Assembly (NCBI GenBank): GCA_028877275.1
Contig: JAPPFP010000010.1
Coordinates: 1 to 64,000, forward strand
Reading direction: 5' to 3'
DNA length: 64,000 nt
Origin: Acidobacteriota bacterium
Lineage (GTDB): Bacteria > Acidobacteriota > Thermoanaerobaculia > Multivoradales > Multivoraceae
The position numbers and the translations under genes are program-made. Shown here piece after piece: positions 32,873-42,518 of this stretch; position 1 is the first letter of the stretch, and each line of letters starts with the position of its first letter. The notes under the pieces are model-generated. The model was not told where the DNA came from. It was given only the letters and a program-made list of their open reading frames with translations, and ran no database searches.

Positions 32873-34288
32873 CTAGCGCTGCCGTGCCGCCTCGACCTCG
32901 AGGAAGCGCTCCTTCAGCCGGACCGCCTGATCCCGGTCCAGCACGAGGTAGATCTCGTTCGGCCGCGGCCCGCGGCGGAGGTAGTCGTAGAGATAGCCGG
33001 GGAGTTTGTCGTGACGGCCGAGGATGCGCCAGAACGCTTCGGTCGCGAGGTCGCGGGCGCGCTTGGAGAACGGTGTGACGACCCGGTGCTCGAACGGCCG
33101 GAGATCGTGCATCGCCTCGAGCGCCAGGTAGTTCAGCCGGCGGATCGTCTCGTCGACCGGGTAGGACAGGACGGAGCCGAAGGGCATCGGGTCGCCGAAC
33201 CACGGGGGCAGCGACTCGAGCGCCGTGTTCGGCCCCAGCGGATAGGGCTCGGCGCGGGTGGCGTGGTTGGTGTAGAGCAGGAGCCGGCCGTCCCAGCCGT
33301 TGCCTTCGAGGGCCTCGATCAGGGCGACCGTCGTGTACTGGTGGTCCGGATGGCTGTCGAGGAGCGGGTTCGGCGCCGCGATCAGGTCGGCGCCGGTCCA
33401 GTCCACCTCCCGCCGCAGGTCCGCGACGAGTTCGGGCCAGCTCGACGTGAACGGCCGCGTGGCCAGCTGCGGCTCGGTGTTCAGCCGCCGGAAGAGAGCC
33501 GGTTCTGCGAGGTCGGCCAGGATCGAGCCGACGACTTCAGGCCGTCGTTCGTAGAGGCGGCGGAGAGTGCCGTCGAAGTAACCCAGGTTGCGTGCCCGAT
33601 TGAACGGAACGTCGCCCAGGAACGGGACCGTCAGGCTGTCCCAGGTCCGCATCCAGCCCTTGATGCGGTAGTGCTCGCCGATGTCCGGGAACAGGCCGCC
33701 GTAGTTCATGCCGCCGTAGTCGCCCGCCGTGACGGTGACGACGTCGGAACGGGTGGTCGCGTAGAGGCCGAAGGCGGCGATCTCGGCGTCGTCGGGGTGG
33801 GGCGCGACGACAAGCACGCGCGTCGACTCGTCGATCGGCGGGTTCTCGAACACGACCAGGCGGGCCGGTCCGAGCTGCCAGCCGATCTGCCGGCCGACCA
33901 TCTCGATTCGGTCGGCGCCCGCCGCCGGCGAGACGTTCAGATAGCGGCGGCCGGTTGAGCGCGGCGCGAAGGACTGGGTGAAGCTGCGGCCATCCGCCCG
34001 AAACTCGATGCTGGGGGAGAGCGACGGCAGCAGGGGCCTGGTCCTGGCCCGAAACTCGAGCACGGCAGTCACGTTTCGGCGCGGCGCTTCGTCCGGCCAG
34101 TCGAAGCCGTCGCGGCCGAGGCGAACCTCCCACGAGGCGCCGTCGCGCCGGTCGAGAGCGTAGTCGTGGCTCTCCCGGGGATCGTGGTTGAAGAAGTTCC
34201 GGTAGCCGCTGCCCCGGCAGTGTCCGAACAGTCCGACCGCCAGGACCGCGGTCAGGATCAGGGCGATGCGTCGCCGCTCGTGGGTCAT
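32873..34288 (-). CDS. Exported PIG-L family deacetylase
   Basis: A 471-residue protein with an N-terminal hydrophobic signal. VVAPHPDDAEI (about residue 165) gives the zinc-binding His-Pro-Asp-Asp of LmbE/PIG-L N-acetylglucosamine deacetylases; HPDHQYT (about 300) provides the third ligand. An extra ~150-residue N-terminal domain precedes the catalytic part, so it is longer than typical members. The gene starts 10 bp behind dnaE and is probably co-transcribed with it. It likely deacetylates a sugar outside the cytoplasm; the exact sugar is unknown. Confidence 0.85.
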   Translation of the reverse strand: MTHERRRIALILTAVLAVGLFGHCRGSGYRNFFNHDPRESHDYALDRRDGASWEVRLGRDGFDWPDEAPRRNVTAVLEFRARTRPLLPSLSPSIEFRADGRSFTQSFAPRSTGRRYLNVSPAAGADRIEMVGRQIGWQLGPARLVVFENPPIDESTRVLVVAPHPDDAEIAAFGLYATTRSDVVTVTAGDYGGMNYGGLFPDIGEHYRIKGWMRTWDSLTVPFLGDVPFNRARNLGYFDGTLRRLYERRPEVVGSILADLAEPALFRRLNTEPQLATRPFTSSWPELVADLRREVDWTGADLIAAPNPLLDSHPDHQYTTVALIEALEGNGWDGRLLLYTNHATRAEPYPLGPNTALESLPPWFGDPMPFGSVLSYPVDETIRRLNYLALEAMHDLRPFEHRVVTPFSKRARDLATEAFWRILGRHDKLPGYLYDYLRRGPRPNEIYLVLDRDQAVRLKERFLEVEAARQR

Positions 34289-34298
34289 GAGCGGCGGT

Positions 34299-37200
34299 TC
34301 AGGGCCGGGAAGGCGGCGGTGCGCCGATGTACCGGCAATGGCCACGGGCGCCGAGCAGGTCGTCGATCTCGGAGACCACGGCGTCGTCGACGGGCGCGCG
34401 GGAGCCGTTGGCGCCGGCGAGGACCGTCCGGTCCTGGAGTTCCAGTTCGAACTCGACCTCGACGCCGCCGTTCCGGCTCCGGCTGCGGCGCTTGTCCAGC
34501 AACGCGCGCAGCCGTTCCAGGTCATCGCCGAGGGCGTCGTCCGGGGCTCGGGCCCTGTCCCGGAGGTCGAGGTGGATGCGCAGGCGGCGGGCGAGTTTCA
34601 CCGGGGCGTCTTCGACCGGCACGACCTTGCTGACCACCAGGTTCGGCTCTTCGCGCCGCCGGTCGACACGGCCGGTGAAGAACAGCACGGCGCCGCGCTC
34701 CAGCTGTTCCTCGTACTCGGCGTAGGCGTCGGCGAACAGCACGCCCTCCACGCGCGCGCTCTTGTCCTCGAGCTGGATCATCGCCATCTTCTGGCCGGGG
34801 TTCCGTCCCTTCCGGGTGCGGGTGGTGCGGAGCGAGCCGAGCAGCGCTCCGAGGACGACCTCGGTGTCGGCCGGCAGCGCCTTCAACTGCTCGACGGTCA
34901 CGTTGCCGAACCGTTCGAGGAGTTCCCGGTGGTCGTCGAGGGGGTGGCTGGAGGCGAAGAAACCGAGCGCTTCCTTCTCGTGCGTCAGCAGTTCACTGGC
35001 GCTCCATGGCGGCACCGACGGCAGTTCCTGGCCGGAGTCGTCGGGCTCGCGCGAGTCCTCCGAACCGCCGCCGAACAGGAGGCTGGCCTGACCGCTCTCG
35101 CGGTCGGCCGCCGCTCGCTGCCCGGCCTTGATCGCGGCGCCCAGCGCCTCGACCATCGCCGCGCGCTGGTCCTTGCCATGGACACGGTCGAAGGCGCCCG
35201 ACTTGATCAGCGCCTCGATCGTCGACCGGTTGACGATCTGGAGCGGCACGCGCCGGCAGAAGTCCCACAGGCTGCGGAAGCGGTCGCCCTCCTCGCGCGC
35301 CTCGAGGATCGCCCGGACCGCCTTCTCGCCGACGCCCTTGACCGCCGACAGGCCGAAACGGATGTGCCCGCTGCCGCTGACCTGCTTCTCATCGGGCTCG
35401 AACACGACATGGAAACGGACGCCGGAGCGATCGATGTCGGGCGCTCCGACGTCGATGCCGCGGCCGTCGGGGAGCTTCACGCGAGCGCACTCGTCAACGT
35501 AGTGGACCAGCTTGTCGGTGCTGTCGGCGGCGTAGGTGAGGACGGCCGCCATGTACTGGACCGGGAAGTAGGCCTTGAGGTACGCCGTCTGGTACGCGAG
35601 CAGCGTGTAGCCGACGGAGTGGGACTTGTTGAAGCCGTAGCCCGCGAACTCCTCGATCAGCCCGAACAACTGGGTCGCCTGCTGCTTCGCGAGCCCCTTG
35701 TCCCGGGCGCCGTCGACGAAGCGCTGGCGGGCTGCGTTGATCGTCTTGCGGCTCTTCTTGCTGATCGCCTTGATCAGCGTGTAGGCCTCGCGGAGCGGCA
35801 CGTCTCCCAGCTCGTGGACGATCTGCATGACCTGTTCCTGGTAGACCATGATGCCGTGGGTGTCGGCGGTATGCCGGTCGACGATCTCGTGGACCTGCGG
35901 GGTCTCCTCGCGGCCGTGCTTGCGGTCGCAGTACCTGGGGATGAGCGCCATCGGTCCGGGGCGGAAGAGGGCGTTGGCGGCCACCAGATCCTCCAGCCGG
36001 TCGGGCTTCATCTGCAGCAGCAGGTTGCGCATGCCCTCCGACTCGAACTGGAAGGTGCCGGCGGTATCGGCGTTGGCGAAGATCTCCAGCACCTTGGGGT
36101 CGGCGAGGTCGATGTGATCGAGATCGAGCGGATCCCGGCCCTCGGGGCAAGCCGGAACCGCCGCCGCGATCGCCTCCGTCGGCAGGGTTTCGCGCACGAG
36201 CTGACGGCAGCGCTCGATGATGGACAGGGTCGTCAGGCCCAGGAAGTCCATCTTGAGCAGGCCCATCTTCTCTACGGTGGGCCCGTCCCACTGGGTCACC
36301 AGCACGTCCTTCGAGCCCTGGGTGCGGCTGGTGGCGAGCGGCACCAGGTTCTCCAGGGGTTGGGTCGCGATGACCAGTCCGGCCGCGTGGACGCCGCTAT
36401 GCCGGGTGATCCCCTCGAGCTCCTGCGCCGTGTCGATCACTTCGCGGACCTGCTCGTCGCTGTCGTACAGCTCCTTCAGCTCCTTCTCGCGGCCCAGCGC
36501 CTGCTCGATCGTCACGCCGAGTTCGGCGCCGATCAGCTTCGAGATGCGGTCGACCTGGGCGAGCGGGAGCTCGTGCACGCGCCCGACGTCCCGGATCGCG
36601 GCGCGGGCCTTCATCGTGCCGAAGGTGATGATCTGGGCGACGTAGCCGTACTTCTGCCGGACGTACTCGAGGATCTCGGCCCTGCCGTCCTGGCAGAGGT
36701 CGATGTCGATGTCGGGGTACTCGCTGCGGTCCGGGTCGGTGAAGCGCTCGAACAGCAGGCCGTAGCGCACGGGGCAGGCGTGGGAAAGCCCGAGCGTGTA
36801 GCCGACCATCGTGCCGACGCCTGAGCCGCGTGCCGTGGCCGGGATGTGGCGCTTCCTGGCCTCGTTCACGAAGTCCCAGACGATCAGGAAGTAGGCGCTG
36901 ATCCGCTTGCCGGCGAGGACCGAGAGCTCATGGTCGAGACGGCGGCGGTGGGCGTCCTCGACCCGGTCGCCATAGCGCCAGACGAGGCCGGCTTCGCTGA
37001 GTTCGCGCAACGCCCGGTCGCAGTCGGCATGGAGTGCGTCCAGCTCCTCCTCGCCGGGCTGCTCGGCGAGCGGCTCCACTCGGTAGCCGGCGCAGAAACG
37101 ATCGAACCAGGCGTCACTTCCTGGTTCTGGGCTGCCCGGTGCCGGTTCCGTCGTTCCCGCCGGCAGTGAGGGAGCCTCGATTCGTTCCACCCGGACCAGC

Positions 37201-38117
37201 GGCGCGTGGTTGGCGGAGAAGTCGAGTTCGACGTTGCAGCGGTCGGCGATGCGCCGGGTGTTTTCCAGCGCGCCGGTCGTCTCCGGTGCGCCGAAGAGCT
37301 CGGCCATCTGCTCGGGGCTCTTGACGTAGAGGTCCTTCGGGTAGTGGAGGCGGTCCTCATCCCGCTTGGACTTGCCCGTCGAAACGCAGATCAGCGTGTC
37401 GTGGCTGTCCCAGTCCCCGGCGGTGAGGAAGTGCGAGTCGTTGTCGCAGACGATCGGCAGGTCCAGGTCGGCAGCGAGGCGCAGGATCTGCCCGTTGACT
37501 TCTTCCTGCTCGGGCGTGTCGTGGCGCTGCAGTTCGAGGTAGAAGCACGGTTCGCCGTCTTCATCGGCCGGGAAGGTGTCCCGATGCCACTCGGCCTCCC
37601 GCCGGGCCCTCTCGTAGTGCTCGTCGCTCCCGGTCTCGATGTGCTTTCGCAGGTGATAGGCGAGCGAGGAGCCGAGGTGGCCGTTGATGGCGATGAGGCC
37701 CTCGTTCCATTGCGGCAGTGTCTCCTGCTTGTCCATCCGGGGCTTGTAGTAGAAGCCCTCGGTGTAGCTGTCGGAGGAGAGCTTGACCAGGTTGCGCCAG
37801 CCGATCTCGTTGCGGGCCAGCAGCACGAGGTGGAAGCCGCCGTCGGCGACGCCCTGGGTCTCCTTGTGGCGGCGGTCGGAGGTCTCGGTGTGGATATCGG
37901 GCGCGACGTAGGCCTCGATGCCCAGGATCGGCTTGACCCCTTTCTTCCGGCAAGCCTCGTAGAAGGCGACGGCGCCGAACAGGTTGCCGTGGTCGGTGAG
38001 CGCCACCGCGTCCATGCCGAGTTCGGCAATCCGGTCGACCAGACGTTCCATCCGGTTGCCTCCGTCGAGCAGCGAGTACTCGGAGTGGAGGTGCAGGTGG
38101 ACGAAGTCGGGCGCCAT
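34299..38117 (-). CDS. dnaE: DNA polymerase III alpha subunit
   Basis: A 1,272-residue replicative polymerase. The N-terminal PHP domain begins FVHLHLHSEYSLLDG and includes LTDHGNLFG. The catalytic aspartates lie in YPDIDIDLCQDGR (about residue 468), next to ATARGSGVGTMVGY. HSGVHAAGLVI and the helix-hairpin-helix region follow, and an OB-fold lies near residues 1095-1180 (ARVEGVLFAD). It is about 100 residues longer than the common ~1,160; a Pro/Gly/Ser-rich insertion near residue 315-335 and a longer C-terminus account for part. No Shine-Dalgarno is obvious at ATG 38117. Confidence 0.95.
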   Translation of the reverse strand: MAPDFVHLHLHSEYSLLDGGNRMERLVDRIAELGMDAVALTDHGNLFGAVAFYEACRKKGVKPILGIEAYVAPDIHTETSDRRHKETQGVADGGFHLVLLARNEIGWRNLVKLSSDSYTEGFYYKPRMDKQETLPQWNEGLIAINGHLGSSLAYHLRKHIETGSDEHYERARREAEWHRDTFPADEDGEPCFYLELQRHDTPEQEEVNGQILRLAADLDLPIVCDNDSHFLTAGDWDSHDTLICVSTGKSKRDEDRLHYPKDLYVKSPEQMAELFGAPETTGALENTRRIADRCNVELDFSANHAPLVRVERIEAPSLPAGTTEPAPGSPEPGSDAWFDRFCAGYRVEPLAEQPGEEELDALHADCDRALRELSEAGLVWRYGDRVEDAHRRRLDHELSVLAGKRISAYFLIVWDFVNEARKRHIPATARGSGVGTMVGYTLGLSHACPVRYGLLFERFTDPDRSEYPDIDIDLCQDGRAEILEYVRQKYGYVAQIITFGTMKARAAIRDVGRVHELPLAQVDRISKLIGAELGVTIEQALGREKELKELYDSDEQVREVIDTAQELEGITRHSGVHAAGLVIATQPLENLVPLATSRTQGSKDVLVTQWDGPTVEKMGLLKMDFLGLTTLSIIERCRQLVRETLPTEAIAAAVPACPEGRDPLDLDHIDLADPKVLEIFANADTAGTFQFESEGMRNLLLQMKPDRLEDLVAANALFRPGPMALIPRYCDRKHGREETPQVHEIVDRHTADTHGIMVYQEQVMQIVHELGDVPLREAYTLIKAISKKSRKTINAARQRFVDGARDKGLAKQQATQLFGLIEEFAGYGFNKSHSVGYTLLAYQTAYLKAYFPVQYMAAVLTYAADSTDKLVHYVDECARVKLPDGRGIDVGAPDIDRSGVRFHVVFEPDEKQVSGSGHIRFGLSAVKGVGEKAVRAILEAREEGDRFRSLWDFCRRVPLQIVNRSTIEALIKSGAFDRVHGKDQRAAMVEALGAAIKAGQRAAADRESGQASLLFGGGSEDSREPDDSGQELPSVPPWSASELLTHEKEALGFFASSHPLDDHRELLERFGNVTVEQLKALPADTEVVLGALLGSLRTTRTRKGRNPGQKMAMIQLEDKSARVEGVLFADAYAEYEEQLERGAVLFFTGRVDRRREEPNLVVSKVVPVEDAPVKLARRLRIHLDLRDRARAPDDALGDDLERLRALLDKRRSRSRNGGVEVEFELELQDRTVLAGANGSRAPVDDAVVSEIDDLLGARGHCRYIGAPPPSRP

Positions 38118-38252
38118 GCTCGCGTGCTGAGAGTCCCGGCCTCGGCGTGTGGCGTCGAACCGCTCCGCGCCGGCCGTTGACGGGGCCTAGCTTCTCACCG
38201 GCGAGGGCGGGGCGCAAGGTCTCGAACAGGGTTCGAGCCGGTCTCTTCCGTC

Positions 38253-40481
38253 ATGGTCCTTGTGGCTGCTGGGCCGGTCGACTGGACCACGGCGCTTTGC
38301 CGGGCGCCGCTGCTGCCCCTGGCCGCGGCGATGGCGGCGATTCTTATCGCAGGCGGCTTCGGGAGTTCCCGGCTTCCGACTCTCGATCCGGAGCGGCCGG
38401 CCACGGTCGAGGTGGCGGTGCCGGCGCTCGGGGCCGCGGCCTGGGAACGCGCCGACCACGGGTGGACCGCGAGGGCGAGAGTGCGCGTGATCGAGCAGTC
38501 GGGGCGGCGGGTCGCCGGCCCCGGACGGATCTGGTTGCGCTTGGGCGGCGAGGGGAGGCCGCCGCCGGAGACGTGGCTCCGTGTGCGCGGTTACTTCTCG
38601 CGGCGGCCCGCGTACCGCAATCTGCATGTCTCCCGTCCTGGCGAGTGGGGCTTCCGCGTGAAGAGCCGCGGACTGATGGCCGCGCTCGGCGGCACGCCGG
38701 GCCGAGGCCTTCGGCTGATGGCCGGGCTGCGGCAGTGGCTCCTGCGCCCCCTCGACGAGGCGGAGGGGCCCGGCGCCCTGCTGGCCCGGGCTCTGGTGTT
38801 CGGCGACGCGCGCCGGGTGCCGCCAGAGTGGCGCACGGGTTTGCGCCGGGCAGGGCTCTCCCACCTGCTCGCCGTGTCGGGTCTGCATGTTGGCCTGCTC
38901 CTGGGCGGGTTCTGGTGGATCTTCGGGGCTTTGGCGGGGCGCTTTGCCTGGGTCGGGGCCGTATCCGTCCTGCTGCTCTACGGCTGCCTCGTCGGCCCGC
39001 GGCCCTCCTTTCTCCGGGCGGCCGTGATGGCGCTGCTGGTGATTCTGTCGATGGCGCTCGAACGGCCGCCGCAGGCCCTCAACTCGCTCTGCGCCGCGTT
39101 GATCCTGATCCTCGCGCTCGATCCGGACGCAGGCGGCGATCTGGGCTTTCGGCTCAGCTTTCTGGCCACGGCCGGGATCCTGATCCTGGCGCCCCGTCTG
39201 CTGAAACGGTGGCGGGGAGGGCCGGACACCCGTCCGCCGAAGCCGGTGGCGGTTGCGCTGGCCGCGACCTTCGCCGCCCAGCTTGCCACGTTGCCCATCA
39301 CTGCCGTCGAGATCGGCCTGCTCACGCCGCTCTCACCGCTCCTCAACCTGGCTTTCGTGCCCCTCACCGCCCTCGTGCTTGGCCTGTCGCTCTTCTGGGT
39401 TGGTCTGGTGGCCCTGGCCTCGGCTCCCTTGCTGTCGGCGGTGGCGGGGCCGTGCGCCCGGGCCGTCCAGACGATTCTCGATCTACTGAGCCTGCCCTTC
39501 GCATCGCTCGCGCACCTGCCCGCGGGCTCCTGGGTCGCGACGCCGGTGAGCGTCGACGGGACGGCCGCGCTGGCGCTGGCGATCTGGCTCGGCCTCCTGG
39601 TGTCCGGGTTCCGCCGGGCGCTGTGGGGTCTGGCCCTGGTCCTGGTCTGCACTCCGGCGTTGCCGGAGCAGGAACCGAGTCTCGCGATGCTGGATGTCGG
39701 CCAGGGTGAGGCGCTCCTGCTGCGTAGCAGCGATTCGGGGCCCGTGATCCTGGTTGACGGCGGCGGTTTCCGGCGCGGCAACTTCGCGGAGGCGGCGCTG
39801 CTTCAGGCCCTCGCCGCGGAGGGTGTCCATCACATCGACCTGGCGATCCTCTCGCATGGCGACTCCGATCACTGTCAGGGCCTGGTCGACCTGAGTCGGT
39901 ACCTGCGTGTCGAGCGGTTGTGGGCTGCGCCGGTCGAAGTGCGGGACGGATGCGGCCGCGCTCTGGCCGATCGGCTCCGCGGACGGGTGCGGAGAGTAGA
40001 ACGAGGCTTCGCGCACCGGGTGGGGGCCTGGAACCTGGACGTTCTCCATCCCGCTCCGCGCCGGGCGGACGGCGGCAATTCGGCCTCCCTCGTCGTGCGC
40101 GGGTGCGTGGGCGGGTCGTGTGTGCTGCTCACCGGCGACCTCGACATCGCGGGCGAGCGGGAACTGCTGGCCCGTACGCGTCGCGAGGGCGCTTCGCTAA
40201 GAAGCGACGTCTTGAAGGTGGGCCATCACGGCAGCAGAACCTCGACGGGTTCCGCCTTGCTCGCCTCCGTAGAGCCGCGCCTGGCCCTGGTGTCGGCCGG
40301 CCGACGAAACCCGTACGGCCACCCATCGCCGGAGGTCGTGGCAAGGCTGGAACGCCAGGGTGTCCGGGTTCTGCGCACCGACCTTCACGGCCGGATCGAG
40401 ATTCGCTTCCGGCGCGACGGCTCCGGCGGCCGGCGCCCCCTGCTGCGGGTGGCGGTCTGGCCGCGTCGCCGGCCGGGTTAG
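38253..40481 (+). CDS. comEC: ComEC/Rec2 family DNA-uptake channel
   Basis: A 742-residue inner-membrane protein that would conduct single-stranded DNA during natural transformation. The N-terminus has hydrophobic segments and an OB-like DUF4131 region. The central Competence domain contains LLAVSGLHVGLLLGG (about residue 205) and several membrane helices. The C-terminal metallo-beta-lactamase domain shows LDVGQGEALLL and SHGDSDHCQGL, with the HxDxDH metal motif intact, as in ComEC proteins thought to degrade one strand. ATG 38253 lies 135 bp from the divergent dnaE start. No other competence genes are in the window. Confidence 0.92.
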   Translation: MVLVAAGPVDWTTALCRAPLLPLAAAMAAILIAGGFGSSRLPTLDPERPATVEVAVPALGAAAWERADHGWTARARVRVIEQSGRRVAGPGRIWLRLGGEGRPPPETWLRVRGYFSRRPAYRNLHVSRPGEWGFRVKSRGLMAALGGTPGRGLRLMAGLRQWLLRPLDEAEGPGALLARALVFGDARRVPPEWRTGLRRAGLSHLLAVSGLHVGLLLGGFWWIFGALAGRFAWVGAVSVLLLYGCLVGPRPSFLRAAVMALLVILSMALERPPQALNSLCAALILILALDPDAGGDLGFRLSFLATAGILILAPRLLKRWRGGPDTRPPKPVAVALAATFAAQLATLPITAVEIGLLTPLSPLLNLAFVPLTALVLGLSLFWVGLVALASAPLLSAVAGPCARAVQTILDLLSLPFASLAHLPAGSWVATPVSVDGTAALALAIWLGLLVSGFRRALWGLALVLVCTPALPEQEPSLAMLDVGQGEALLLRSSDSGPVILVDGGGFRRGNFAEAALLQALAAEGVHHIDLAILSHGDSDHCQGLVDLSRYLRVERLWAAPVEVRDGCGRALADRLRGRVRRVERGFAHRVGAWNLDVLHPAPRRADGGNSASLVVRGCVGGSCVLLTGDLDIAGERELLARTRREGASLRSDVLKVGHHGSRTSTGSALLASVEPRLALVSAGRRNPYGHPSPEVVARLERQGVRVLRTDLHGRIEIRFRRDGSGGRRPLLRVAVWPRRRPG

Positions 40482-40498
40482 CGCCGGCGCCTCGGGGC

Positions 40499-40504
40499 TA
40501 TCCT
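40499..40504 (+). promoter_or_regulatory. TATCCT -10-like box, 6 nt before ATG 40511
   Basis: TANNNT box in the 29-bp gap between comEC and miaA, at leaderless spacing. The intervening GCAGGA could instead be a poor, too-close Shine-Dalgarno. Confidence 0.35.
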
Positions 40505-40510
40505 GCAGGA

Positions 40511-41518
40511 ATGTCCTCGGCCCCCTGGCAGGTGATCGCCGTCCTCGGCCCGACGGCCACCGGCAAGAGCGCGTTCGCGATGGCGCTGGCGGCGGATCTC
40601 GCCGGGCGGGGACTCGCCGCCGAATTGATCAGCGCCGACGCCTTGCAGGCCTATCGGGGGTTCACCGTTGGCACGGCGAAGCCCGGGCCGAGGGAGCGGA
40701 CCCGGGTTCGCCACCACCTGATCGACGTCATCGAGCCGCACCAGGCGTTCTCGGCCGGGGAGTTCGCACGCCGGGCGGCCGTGGCGGTCGCGGAGATCGA
40801 GGCGCGCGGGGCGCTACCGGTCCTGGTGGGCGGCAGCGGCTTCTACCTGCGCGCCCTGTTCGAAGGGCTCGCGCCGGTGCCGCCGGTCGGGGCCGAGGTG
40901 CGCGAGGCCCTACGCGCCGACCTTCGGTCCCGGGGCCTCGCTGCGCTCGTCCGGGAGTTGCGGGGAGTGGATCCGGAGAGTGCCGGGACGCTGGACCCGG
41001 GCGATACCCAGCGCGTCCTGCGCGCGCTCGAGGTGGCGCGCGCAACCGGCCGGCCGCTGTCCGAGTGGCAGCGCCGCGGGACGGAGGGCCGGCTCGAGCG
41101 AACGCTGCTGAAGGTCGGATTGACCCTGCCGAGAGCCGTTCTGTACGATGCCGTGGAGAAGCGGGCCAGTCGCATGCTGGAGCGCGGCTGGCTGGCCGAA
41201 GTCGAGCGCCTGCGGGAACGAGCCCGCGGGCGTGGCGGCCCTTCCCGGGAAGAGTCGCCGCTCGGGGAGTTGCCGGCGTTCCAGGCCATCGGCTACCGGC
41301 AGCTTGCCGATCACCTGGATGGGAACGTGACGCTGGAGCAGGCCTTGGAGGAAACGGTCCGGGCGACGCGCCGCTACGCCAAACGGCAGGAAACGTGGTT
41401 CCGAAAGGAGCCGCACGTCTGCTGGGTCGACCCGTCCCGGGCCGGCGAAGCGGAGCGGACGCGGAAGCGGATCGTCGAGGCGCTGGTCGGCGGCCGGCCG
41501 TTCGAGGCGGCGTCGTGA
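40511..41518 (+). CDS. miaA: tRNA dimethylallyltransferase
   Basis: A 335-residue enzyme that adds the dimethylallyl group to A37 of tRNAs reading codons that begin with U. The P-loop GPTATGKS is at residues 12-19; the family motifs ISADALQAYRG, GTAKP, HHLIDVIEP, VGGSGFYLRAL and QAIGYRQL follow in order. The length is normal. Its TGA overlaps the GTG start of the next gene (GTGA), so it probably leads a short operon with the TPR lipoprotein, isochorismatase and a secreted unknown. Confidence 0.95.
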   Translation: MSSAPWQVIAVLGPTATGKSAFAMALAADLAGRGLAAELISADALQAYRGFTVGTAKPGPRERTRVRHHLIDVIEPHQAFSAGEFARRAAVAVAEIEARGALPVLVGGSGFYLRALFEGLAPVPPVGAEVREALRADLRSRGLAALVRELRGVDPESAGTLDPGDTQRVLRALEVARATGRPLSEWQRRGTEGRLERTLLKVGLTLPRAVLYDAVEKRASRMLERGWLAEVERLRERARGRGGPSREESPLGELPAFQAIGYRQLADHLDGNVTLEQALEETVRATRRYAKRQETWFRKEPHVCWVDPSRAGEAERTRKRIVEALVGGRPFEAAS

Positions 41519-42507
41519 GCGCCTATCGCGACCTGGCGGCGCTGGCCATCGCCCTGGGGTGCGCCGGCTGCATGACGACCGCCGGCGTCGAACCGCCGCC
41601 GCGGGTCCCCGAACTCGACGCCGGCAGCCGGACTGTCGACGAGGTTGCTCCGGCGCCCGAGGCGGTTGTCGAGGAGGAGGCCATCGGGGAGGTCAGGCGC
41701 CGGATCGTTGCGGCGCTCGACGCCGGGGATCTCGCCGACGCCGCCACGGGCCTCGAGGAGCTCCGACTGCGGTCGCCGGGCGACACCGCGGCCGTGGACC
41801 TGGGACGGCGCCTGGCGCGAGCCCGCGGGGACACCGGGGCCGAGTTGGCTGCGCTACGTGAACTCGTCGCGGCGGGGAACGCTTCCGTGGGGGTGCAGCA
41901 TCGCCTGGCGGCTCTGGAACGCGAGGCGGGGGACGCTCGCCGGGGGTTGGAGCTGTACGAACAGCTCGCCCGGCGGCATCCCGCGAACGCCGAGATCGCG
42001 GCGGGCCTGACCGCGGCCCGCTTCACCTGGCGCACCCGGCTGCTGCCGGAGAGCGTGCGTGAGCTGTTCGAGGCCTCGAATCTGCTGCGCGGCGACTTCG
42101 CGGCGCTCACCGCCTGGCTGGTGCCCGGAGTCAGGACCGGACCGGCCGGCAGCACGGTGATCGTCAGCGACATCCTGGAACATCCGCATCGTCGCGAGAT
42201 CGCCTGGCTCCTGAACCTGGGGTTGATGGAGCCGGCGGACGCGGCGGTGCGCCGCTTCGCGCCGGACAACTACATGCGGCGCGGTCCGGCACTGGCTACG
42301 CTGCTTCGCATGCCGGGCAGGATCGGCGGCGGGGCGGCCTGCGTCGGCGAGGGCGGCGGGCCGGCCGCGGAGGACGTGGACGCTGTCTGTGAGGCGGCCC
42401 TGCGCTGTCGACTCATCTCGGAGCCGGCGGAGTGCCGCCCGGAACGGGCGATCTCGGGCCCGGAGGCGGTGGAGGCGTTGCGCCGGACGCTGCATCTGAT
42501 TCAGTAA
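41515..42507 (+). CDS. TPR-containing lipoprotein of unknown function
   Basis: A 330-residue protein. Residues 1-19 form a lipoprotein signal with lipobox LGCAGC. Ala-rich helical repeats at ~60-170 look like tetratricopeptide repeats (ALDAGDLADAATGLEELRLR and LELYEQLARRHPANAEI). The second half, with SDILEHPHRREIAWLLNLGL and NYMRRGPALATLLRM, resembles the SLH/S-layer-adjacent 'homology to protease/regulatory' region seen in some acidobacterial lipoproteins, but I do not recognise a named domain. The GTG start at 41515 overlaps the miaA stop. Confidence 0.7.
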   Translation: MSAYRDLAALAIALGCAGCMTTAGVEPPPRVPELDAGSRTVDEVAPAPEAVVEEEAIGEVRRRIVAALDAGDLADAATGLEELRLRSPGDTAAVDLGRRLARARGDTGAELAALRELVAAGNASVGVQHRLAALEREAGDARRGLELYEQLARRHPANAEIAAGLTAARFTWRTRLLPESVRELFEASNLLRGDFAALTAWLVPGVRTGPAGSTVIVSDILEHPHRREIAWLLNLGLMEPADAAVRRFAPDNYMRRGPALATLLRMPGRIGGGAACVGEGGGPAAEDVDAVCEAALRCRLISEPAECRPERAISGPEAVEALRRTLHLIQ

Positions 42508-42518
42508 CGTCCCTTCTC

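Noticed and set aside
38118..38252. Promoter search in the dnaE-comEC gap
   Set aside because: No convincing -10/-35 pair or binding palindrome was seen in these 135 bases on either strand.
41515..42507. Reading the lipoprotein gene from the upstream ATG at 40360 (715 codons)
   Set aside because: That start would overlap comEC and all of miaA in another frame; the GTG at 41515 gives a lipoprotein signal and the usual GTGA overlap.
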